Part shown: in pieces, positions 1 through 4,536 of the stretch
Layout: each line of letters begins with the position of its first letter
Numbering within the stretch: position 1 is the stretch's first letter
Assembly (NCBI GenBank): GCA_015523135.1
Contig: WAKY01000003.1
Span: forward strand, 1 to 5,127
Length of the DNA: 5,127 nucleotides
Reading direction: 5' to 3'
Origin: Candidatus Aciduliprofundum sp.
GTDB taxonomy: Archaea > Thermoplasmatota > Thermoplasmata > Thermoplasmatales > Aciduliprofundaceae
Translations under genes and position numbers: made by a program
Notes under the pieces: generated by a model
The model's input: only the letters and a program-made list of their open reading frames with translations
Database searches by the model: none
What the model was told of the DNA's origin: nothing

Positions 1-406
1 CCAAGCTCTTTGCACCCTCTTCCATTGCCTCTATTCTTTCTTCTAAATTATCCCTATGCTCCTTTATTGCCTTGTAAGCAAGCTTTGCTAGGCCCCCAGC
101 AATATGCTCTTTCTCCTTTGCCTCGCCCTTCAAATACTCCATTACCCTGTTCTCATCCGCACTTAGAATATTCTTCACCGTTTGCTCAGTTATACCAAGG
201 TACTCTGCTATCTCCCTATTTGTCTTTATGGACTCATTTTTTAATGCAATTACATACGCTGCCTCTGCCAAGCTTGGAAGCCATGTTAAGTTTCTATATT
301 CCACTAAATTTCTCAAGCCCCCAAGGATTCTGATGCTCTCGTGGAATATTCTCTCTGCAATGGAATCTATATTTTTCTCATTTACGGGCTTTCCTATAAC
401 CTCCAT
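1..406 (-). CDS. Near-KaiC helix-turn-helix regulatory protein, partial (C-terminus beyond left edge)
   Basis: The frame is open from ATG at 406 to the window edge, giving 135 residues without a stop. The protein begins MEVIGKPVNEKN. A helical segment (about residues 15-55, including LTWLPSLAEAAYVIAL) leads into a clear helix-turn-helix at about 59-82 (TNREIAEYLGITEQTVKNIL). A strongly charged, probably helical or coiled-coil stretch follows (about 88-135). This matches my memory of the 'near-KaiC' domain (TIGR03879), a probable regulatory domain found in archaeal proteins encoded beside KaiC-like ATPases; I could not run the model. The context fits: the KaiC-like gene lies immediately upstream, with one base between its stop and this ATG. 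The start is supported by an excellent ribosome binding site, GGAGGTGA, five bases upstream. A role as DNA-binding or signalling partner of the ATPase is inferred, and no target is visible. Fairly sure of the HTH, less sure of the family name. Confidence 0.8.
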   Translation of the reverse strand, partial: MEVIGKPVNEKNIDSIAERIFHESIRILGGLRNLVEYRNLTWLPSLAEAAYVIALKNESIKTNREIAEYLGITEQTVKNILSADENRVMEYLKGEAKEKEHIAGGLAKLAYKAIKEHRDNLEERIEAMEEGAKSL

Positions 407-407
407 C

Positions 408-1265
408 TCAATCACCTCCCGCTATCTTGCTCAATGGCTCTTTTATATCTATTAAGCCAGTATCGGTTATCTCAAAAATATAGGTGTCTGAGGAATGAGG
501 CACGAGGCGGCATCCATCAATGCGTATTGTGCGAACCACCTCTCCTATCTTTTTGTGATACAAGGATGCACTCCATTTGCTACTTATTATCTCCTTATCC
601 ATTACAACTGTGCCATCAACTATATGTGCCACAGCAAGACCTCCTGCTGCCTCCGCCGTTTCGCTGCTCTGCGAAGATCTCTTTTGCGATACCAGCAGTG
701 CTGTCTGATTCCATTTCTTGAGGAAATTGAATAATTGCCTAACAATCTGTCTAGCTAAAACTTCCCTATGCTCATACAACCCAGTTACTGAATCTATTAC
801 CACATTCTTCGTATTTTTCTTCTTTATTGCATAGGCCATGGTATCTAGCAACGAGTTCATATTCTCCCTTAATTCTGCATTTTGAGAGGCATCTATCACT
901 ATCACATTTTCCTCTACTTTTTCAAAATCTAAACCCAATACTTGTGCTTTCTGCTTCAAAGATGTGTAAAGAAAATGAGCTGGAGACTCAACAGTTACAA
1001 ATAAAACAGGATAATTGCGAGCAGCTTGATAAACTGCGAATTGCTCAACAAGCAAAGATTTACCAGTATCTGGAATGCCAGTTATGTTCATAACGGAGAG
1101 GTAAGGTATACCGCCTAACGGTTTTTTAATGAATTTATCTTGTTTTTCATCATAATTGACCGCGTAAAACATCTCATCTAATTTTGTTCCTGTGGGTATG
1201 CCAAATATCTTTGGTGCTTTGTTTTTCAATTCTTGCAATTCAAATACATACTCCTCCATTGCCAT
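408..1265 (-). CDS. Single-domain KaiC-like (RecA-fold) ATPase
   Basis: This 285-residue protein is a cytoplasmic P-loop ATPase of the RecA/KaiC superfamily. It shows a Walker A motif GIPDTGKS at residues 63-70, a strand with the putative catalytic glutamate in FVTVES (E93), a Walker B strand NVVIDS ending near D158, and a late RecA-core segment LLVSQKRSS (191-199) followed by GGLAVAHIVDGTVV (188-222 region). The N-terminal 50 residues carry the FGIPTG and PLGGIP motifs. The overall pattern resembles the AF_0795-type KaiC family (TIGR03878), which I recall as confined to thermophiles; this is from memory. It has one KaiC domain, unlike the two-domain clock protein, and no kaiA or kaiB is nearby, so a circadian role is not implied. 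Serine follows E93 where clock KaiC has a second glutamate. The partner HTH gene starts one base downstream. The ATG at 1265 has no ribosome binding site but sits about where transcription should begin, suggesting a leaderless mRNA. An in-frame ATG at 1259 is the alternative start. Confidence 0.88.
   Translation of the reverse strand: MAMEEYVFELQELKNKAPKIFGIPTGTKLDEMFYAVNYDEKQDKFIKKPLGGIPYLSVMNITGIPDTGKSLLVEQFAVYQAARNYPVLFVTVESPAHFLYTSLKQKAQVLGLDFEKVEENVIVIDASQNAELRENMNSLLDTMAYAIKKKNTKNVVIDSVTGLYEHREVLARQIVRQLFNFLKKWNQTALLVSQKRSSQSSETAEAAGGLAVAHIVDGTVVMDKEIISSKWSASLYHKKIGEVVRTIRIDGCRLVPHSSDTYIFEITDTGLIDIKEPLSKIAGGD
411..419 (-). promoter_or_regulatory. Strong ribosome binding site inside the end of the KaiC-like gene
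   Basis: Read on the minus strand, GGAGGTGAT forms the last three codons (Gly-Gly-Asp) of the KaiC-like gene. It is also a near-perfect anti-16S match, ending five bases before the ATG at 406 when counted to GGAGGTGA. It fixes the start of the downstream HTH gene and suggests that the two genes are translated in a coupled way from one mRNA. Confidence 0.8.
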
Positions 1266-1287
1266 ATTTTTAGCAAAAATGTTCTTC

Positions 1288-1296
1288 TATATAAAA
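1288..1296 (-). promoter_or_regulatory. TATA box for the KaiC-like/HTH gene pair
   Basis: On the minus strand TTTTATATA lies upstream of the KaiC-like start. Archaeal transcription usually begins about 25-27 bases after the centre of the TATA box, which here falls at about position 1266, practically on the ATG at 1265. No ribosome binding site precedes that ATG, so a leaderless mRNA is the simplest reading. A purine-rich BRE is not clear. Confidence 0.6.
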
Positions 1297-1320
1297 TTTT
1301 CTAAAAATCTAGAGTTGTGG

Positions 1321-1334
1321 TAACAAATAACAAG
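1321..1334 (+). repeat. Tandem heptamer TAACAAA-TAACAAG beside the promoter
   Basis: Two copies of a 7-base unit, differing at the last base, sit end to end just before the TATA-like box of the transporter operon. They occupy the position of the BRE or of an upstream activator site. The repeat is short and in AT-rich DNA, so it could be chance; a regulatory role is only a possibility. Confidence 0.3.
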
Positions 1335-1335
1335 A

Positions 1336-1343
1336 TTTAAATA
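1336..1343 (+). promoter_or_regulatory. TATA box for the amino acid transporter operon
   Basis: TTTAAATA lies about 34 bases before the ATG at 1377. Counting about 26 bases from its centre puts the transcription start near 1365, leaving a leader of roughly a dozen bases that just contains the ribosome binding site. No other promoter-like spacing is evident between the genes to its right, so it probably drives the whole downstream cluster. Confidence 0.6.
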
Positions 1344-1366
1344 CATTATTGCTCATTAATCTTGGT

Positions 1367-1373
1367 AGGTGGT
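1367..1373 (+). promoter_or_regulatory. Ribosome binding site of the substrate-binding protein gene
   Basis: AGGTGGT, a partial match to AGGTGAT, ends three bases before the ATG at 1377. It favours that ATG over the in-frame TTG at 1362, which would place this site inside the coding region and would start at or before the predicted transcription start. Confidence 0.55.
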
Positions 1374-1376
1374 AAG

Positions 1377-2156
1377 ATGGATAAAAAGGTGCTATACACC
1401 ATAATTATAGTGATAATCCTAATAATAGCAGGGGTAGCAGCGTACTATGCTTTTACTCCGCCTGCAAAGGAGGAGAAAGTGCTTGTTGTGGGAACAGCTT
1501 CTGGATTTCCACCATTTGAGTATGTGGACCCAAACACACATCAAGTAGTTGGATTTGACATAGATCTCATAACAATGATTGCGCACAAAATAGGATATGA
1601 CAAAGTGGAAATAAAAGATATGGAATTTGACTCTCTAATTCCAGCACTACAGGCAGGCACTATAGATGTAGCCATAGCTGGAATGACAATAACCCCAGCA
1701 AGGGAAAAAGTAGTGGATTTCAGTAAGCCATATTGGCATGCGGACCAGGCTGTAGTTGTTAGAAAAGATTCCAATTTAGTTGTGAACTCACCCGAAGATT
1801 TGCATGGATTAAAGATAGGTGTACAAACAGGAACCACTGGAGAATCATATGTAACAGAGAAAGTAGGCAAGGATAATGCCACGATAAAGAGTTATCCAAG
1901 TTATGTAGAAGCCGTACAAGCTCTTGTAAATGGTCAAATTGATGTCATTGTGGTAGATACACCTGTAGCACAGAACTTTGTGCACAAGTATGATGTAAAA
2001 ATAATTCATACATTCGAAACTGGAGAAACCTATGGAATTGCTGTGAAGAAGGGAAATACGAAGCTGCTAAATGAGATAAACAGTGCTCTCGATGAAATAA
2101 TGAACTCACCAGAGTGGAACCAGCTAGTAAACAAATACTTTGGCTCAAGCTCCTGA
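1377..2156 (+). CDS. Polar amino acid ABC transporter, substrate-binding protein (family 3, membrane-anchored)
   Basis: This 259-residue protein is the extracellular ligand-capturing part of a polar amino acid importer (HisJ/GlnH type, SBP_bac_3). Residues 1-4 (MDKK) precede a hydrophobic segment at about 5-25, then a short linker (TPPAKEEK). The mature domain begins near VLVVGT (35-40). GFDIDLITMIAHKI at 59-72 fits the family 3 solute-binding signature. Expected ligand contacts are visible: aromatic residues in GFPPFEY (43-49), R109 in the AGMTITPARE segment for the ligand carboxylate, the QTGTTG loop (150-155), and D194 in VVDTPVA for the amino group. The protein contains no cysteine, so it cannot be a lipoprotein; the N-terminal segment is probably an uncleaved anchor. 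The length is normal for the family. ATG 1377 was chosen for its ribosome binding site and promoter spacing. It is the first gene of the operon, 12 bases before permease 1. The precise amino acid transported cannot be read from the sequence. Confidence 0.93.
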   Translation: MDKKVLYTIIIVIILIIAGVAAYYAFTPPAKEEKVLVVGTASGFPPFEYVDPNTHQVVGFDIDLITMIAHKIGYDKVEIKDMEFDSLIPALQAGTIDVAIAGMTITPAREKVVDFSKPYWHADQAVVVRKDSNLVVNSPEDLHGLKIGVQTGTTGESYVTEKVGKDNATIKSYPSYVEAVQALVNGQIDVIVVDTPVAQNFVHKYDVKIIHTFETGETYGIAVKKGNTKLLNEINSALDEIMNSPEWNQLVNKYFGSSS

Positions 2157-2168
2157 GGCTGATAAGAC

Positions 2169-2840
2169 ATGGAGGTTACCTTACAGGCAGCCATAGGGAT
2201 GTTATTGGCTGGCGCAAAGATAACCATTATACTTTCATTTTTTTCAATTTTTCTTGGTTTTATTTTGGGGATAATTGTTGCAATTGCTGAAGTTTATGGA
2301 GGAAAGATAGTAAAAGGCATAGCCATAGGATATGAAAATATAATTAGGGGCATACCATTATTGGCCATCTATTTCATACTCTTCTTCTCCATACCCATAA
2401 TGCTTGGTATTGGGATGTCCCCATTTCTGGCAGCTATCGTTGGATTGGGTATTAGATCTTCTGCTTATCAATCCCAAATATTCAGAAGTGGCATACAAGC
2501 TGTTGATAAAGGTCAAGTAGAAGCAGCTCAATCCTTAGGAATGTCAAACGGTCAAATTATAATGCATGTAGTTCTGCCACAGGCTCTTAGATTCTCACTA
2601 CCTGCATGGATGAATGAATACACGATAGTTCTCAAAGATACATCAATTGCCCTTGCAATAGGAATAATAGAACTCACTGCTAGGGCAAATCAATTAGTGG
2701 CTGTAACCGTTGAGCCTTTCCTCTATTATGGCATGGCAGGACTAATTTATTTGGCAATGGTTCTAAGCGTAAGCTATTTTGCAGGTTATTTGAGCAAGAA
2801 ATACAAAATAAAAGGTGTAGGGGGTATGATTCGTGCCTGA
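2169..2840 (+). CDS. Polar amino acid ABC transporter, permease 1
   Basis: This 223-residue integral membrane protein belongs to the HisM/HisQ/GlnP permease family (BPD_transp_1 fold). It forms half of the translocation channel. It has about five hydrophobic segments (roughly 16-40, 60-80, 84-96, 158-170, 186-207). The cytoplasmic EAA loop at 118-137 reads EAAQSLGMSNGQIIMHVVLP, the coupling helix that docks on the ATPase, with the conserved glycine and the terminal LP. The IIRGIP motif at 58-63 is also typical of the family. The C-terminal tail (KKYKIKGV) is basic, consistent with a cytoplasmic end. The ATG follows the binding-protein stop by 12 bases, and GAGGCTGAT at 2155-2163 is a weak ribosome binding site overlapping that stop. 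Its end overlaps the ATPase start by eight bases. It probably pairs with permease 2 as a heterodimer, since both are single-copy in the operon and differ in sequence. Confidence 0.93.
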   Translation: MEVTLQAAIGMLLAGAKITIILSFFSIFLGFILGIIVAIAEVYGGKIVKGIAIGYENIIRGIPLLAIYFILFFSIPIMLGIGMSPFLAAIVGLGIRSSAYQSQIFRSGIQAVDKGQVEAAQSLGMSNGQIIMHVVLPQALRFSLPAWMNEYTIVLKDTSIALAIGIIELTARANQLVAVTVEPFLYYGMAGLIYLAMVLSVSYFAGYLSKKYKIKGVGGMIRA

Positions 2841-3594
2841 GGAAGTTCTGAAGGTAATAAATTTAAAAAAGAGATACGGAAAAAATGAAGTTATTAGAGG
2901 TGTTTCATTCTCCATAAATCGCGGAGAAACAAAGGTTGTAATAGGGCCAAGTGGTGCAGGTAAAAGCACAATGCTAAGGTGCTTAAACAGACTTGTAGAG
3001 CCTGATGGTGGAAAGATTTATTTTAACGGGATTGATATAACTTCAAAAGATGTTGATATAAGGGAAATACGCTCAAAGATTGGTTTTGTATTTCAACATT
3101 TTAATTTATTTAAGCATTTAACTGCACTTGATAATGTAAAAATAGGGTTAAAGGTAGTAAAGAAAATAGATGATAGAGAGGCAACCGAGAGAGCTTATCA
3201 AGCATTAAAAGCCGTTAAACTTGAAAATGAGGCAGATAAATATCCAGCGCAGTTATCTGGGGGACAACAACAGAGAGTGGCTATTGCAAGAGCTCTAGCC
3301 ATGGATCCGGAAATTATATTATTTGATGAGCCCACATCAGCTCTGGATCCTCAGCTAGTTGGTGAGGTTTTAGATGTTATGAAGAATTTGGCAAAGAAGC
3401 ATGTAACGATGCTCGTAGTTACCCATGAAATAGGCTTCGCCCTAAGTGTTGCAGATGAAGTTCTATTCTTCTACAATGGAGTTATATGGGAGAAAGGTAC
3501 GCCCAAAGAAATAATATACAACCCCAAAAAGAAGGAAACTAAGGAATTTCTAGGTAGAATATTCGAGCTATATTCAAGAGGTGAAAACTCTTGA
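2833..3594 (+). CDS. Polar amino acid ABC transporter, ATP-binding protein (GlnQ/HisP type)
   Basis: This 253-residue protein is the cytoplasmic ATPase that powers the importer, working as a homodimer under the two permeases. All nucleotide-binding motifs are intact: A-loop aromatic Y15, Walker A GPSGAGKST (38-46), Q-loop Q88 in FVFQHFNLF, ABC signature LSGGQQQR (141-148), Walker B IILFDEP (161-167) with catalytic E166, D-loop SALD (169-172) and switch histidine H198. The motif FQHFNLFKHLTALDNV is typical of the polar amino acid subfamily, and the length is normal for it. The start is GTG at 2833, overlapping the end of permease 1 by eight bases; the G-run AGGGGGT at 2819-2825 is a plausible ribosome binding site seven bases upstream. 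Its end overlaps the TTG start of permease 2. Placement between two different permease genes fits one ATPase serving a heterodimeric channel. Confidence 0.96.
   Translation: MPEEVLKVINLKKRYGKNEVIRGVSFSINRGETKVVIGPSGAGKSTMLRCLNRLVEPDGGKIYFNGIDITSKDVDIREIRSKIGFVFQHFNLFKHLTALDNVKIGLKVVKKIDDREATERAYQALKAVKLENEADKYPAQLSGGQQQRVAIARALAMDPEIILFDEPTSALDPQLVGEVLDVMKNLAKKHVTMLVVTHEIGFALSVADEVLFFYNGVIWEKGTPKEIIYNPKKKETKEFLGRIFELYSRGENS
3578..3584 (+). promoter_or_regulatory. Ribosome binding site that decides the TTG start of permease 2
   Basis: GAGGTGA ends six bases before TTG at 3591. This strong match supports the rare TTG start and the four-base TTGA overlap with the ATPase stop, rather than a later ATG. 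Confidence 0.7.
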
Positions 3595-4277
3595 GTTTGG
3601 AGTTCATAGTTTCACAAATATCTCAAGGAATTGTGGTAACTTTAGAATTAACAGCTCTGGGCATGTTGGGTGGCTTTCTTTTAGGATTTCCATTGGCAGT
3701 AGCCCGTACATACAGTAAGGGATTTTTCAGATGGTTATCTGTGGGATACATTGAGCTAATAAGAGGTACCCCCATGCTTCTTCAACTATACATAATTGGC
3801 TTTGGTTTACCTCTCTTAATCAGGGAATATTTTCCGAGTTTTGTTATGAATGTATTCTGGGCTGCCGCAATAGGTATGATGATAAACAGTGCAGCCTATC
3901 AGGCAGAATACATTAGAGGAGCTTTCAATGCAATAGAATCTGGTCAATCTGAGGCGGGCATAGCAATGGGGATGTCAAAATGGCAAATCATTACAAAGAT
4001 AATATTTCCCCAAGCTTTTAGAATCATGCTCCCTAGCTGGACAAATGAAATAATATACCTGTTAAAATACTCATCTCTTGCCATGCTATTAGCAGTCCCA
4101 GAAATCATGTATCAAGCCAAAGTAGTAGCTGCTGCTACATTTATGTATGCAGAAGTGTGGTTAGTAGTAGCTCTCATTTACCTAACATTTGCCCTTATAA
4201 TTACTCAGGTAATGAGGGTTGTTGAGAAGAAAATATATATCCCTGGAGTTACTATGATTAAAAGGGGAGCTTTATGA
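3591..4277 (+). CDS. Polar amino acid ABC transporter, permease 2
   Basis: This 228-residue integral membrane protein is a second member of the HisM/HisQ/GlnP family, clearly different in sequence from permease 1. Hydrophobic segments fall at about 13-38, 62-78, 86-102, 160-182 and 186-206. The EAA coupling loop at 121-142 reads EAGIAMGMSKWQIITKIIFP, with the usual second alanine replaced by glycine. ELIRGTPMLLQLY at 55-67 is the subfamily hallmark before the second membrane segment. Translation starts at TTG 3591, with a strong ribosome binding site (3578-3584) and a TTGA overlap with the ATPase stop, so the two are probably translationally coupled. The gene ends in an ATGA overlap with the small gene that follows. 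The likely role is the other half of a heterodimeric amino acid channel; two alternative homodimeric transporters sharing one ATPase and binding protein cannot be excluded. Confidence 0.93.
   Translation: MSLEFIVSQISQGIVVTLELTALGMLGGFLLGFPLAVARTYSKGFFRWLSVGYIELIRGTPMLLQLYIIGFGLPLLIREYFPSFVMNVFWAAAIGMMINSAAYQAEYIRGAFNAIESGQSEAGIAMGMSKWQIITKIIFPQAFRIMLPSWTNEIIYLLKYSSLAMLLAVPEIMYQAKVVAAATFMYAEVWLVVALIYLTFALIITQVMRVVEKKIYIPGVTMIKRGAL
4264..4269 (+). promoter_or_regulatory. Ribosome binding site of the 83-residue gene
   Basis: GGGGAG lies four bases before the ATG at 4274, within the last codons of permease 2. It supports the small gene as really translated and as coupled to permease 2. Confidence 0.6.
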
Positions 4278-4525
4278 ATCCGGAAGATGCGGTATTAAAA
4301 TTGAATCAAGAGCTTGGGAAGATGGATGATAACCTATTTGAAGTCATCCAGATTTATGAGAATTTTTTCGGTGAGTGGATTGTGCATTTAAGGATAAGAA
4401 GAATGGTCAAGGCCTCTTATTCTTCCTTGAAAAGGATCGCTGAGATAACAGGTGCCAAGGATATTTTGATAGAAAAAACCGAGGGAGATAATCTTGCTGA
4501 GATAAAGCTAATGCTTCCAAAATAA
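4274..4525 (+). CDS. Small protein of unknown function (83 residues) in the transporter-pyruvate kinase operon
   Basis: I do not recognise this protein. It is short, soluble and has no cysteine, signal peptide or membrane segment. The likely secondary structure is an N-terminal helix (about 3-17), two strands (about 21-29 and 33-42, the second WIVHLRIRRM), a basic amphipathic helix (about 45-59, with SYSSLKRIAEITGA), then two strands (about 62-67 ILIEKT and 73-80 AEIKLMLP). This beta-beta-alpha-beta-beta order could be a small ligand-binding or protein-binding module, but no family motif is visible. Evidence that the gene is real: an ATGA overlap with permease 2, a ribosome binding site (4264-4269), tight spacing before pyruvate kinase, and a normal codon pattern for the region. 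Position suggests a helper or regulator of the importer or of the enzyme downstream; this is inference only. Confidence 0.72.
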   Translation: MNPEDAVLKLNQELGKMDDNLFEVIQIYENFFGEWIVHLRIRRMVKASYSSLKRIAEITGAKDILIEKTEGDNLAEIKLMLPK

Positions 4526-4526
4526 T

Positions 4527-4532
4527 GGTGAG
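4527..4532 (+). promoter_or_regulatory. Ribosome binding site that decides the pyruvate kinase start
   Basis: GGTGAG ends four bases before the ATG at 4537. It favours that start over ATG 4525, which overlaps the preceding stop as TAATG but lacks a site at a usable distance. Confidence 0.6.
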
Positions 4533-4536
4533 ATTA

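Noticed and set aside
10..734. Several overlapping plus-strand reading frames of 75-126 codons across the left part
   Set aside because: They are antisense to the HTH and KaiC-like genes, have no ribosome binding sites and give low-complexity, Leu/Pro/Ser/Cys-rich translations, while the minus-strand frames carry clear motifs.
408..1265. Circadian clock KaiC or recombinase RadA/RadB
   Set aside because: Only one KaiC domain and no kaiA/kaiB nearby; the N-terminal FGIPTG/PLGGIP layout and the HTH neighbour fit an archaeal KaiC-like family better than a recombinase.
1308..1313. TCTAGA palindrome between the divergent promoters
   Set aside because: A six-base palindrome is expected by chance and no second copy or longer symmetric site surrounds it.
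1362..1376. TTG start at 1362 adding five residues (MVGGK) to the binding protein
   Set aside because: It lies at or before the predicted transcription start and would place the ribosome binding site inside the gene; ATG 1377 gives a normal Lys-rich N-terminus before the membrane segment.
1541..2227. Minus-strand open frames under the binding protein gene
   Set aside because: They are shadows of a gene with an exact family 3 signature on the plus strand, with no ribosome binding sites and no recognisable motifs.
4274..4525. ACT-type amino acid sensor domain for the 83-residue protein
   Set aside because: The predicted strand-helix order is not the ACT order and the typical glycine at the ligand site is not evident, so the resemblance is too weak to name.
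4525..4536. ATG at 4525 (TAATG overlap) as the pyruvate kinase start
   Set aside because: ATG 4537 has the GGTGAG site at the right distance and puts the active-site residues on standard numbering; the extra four residues (MVRL) are not typical.
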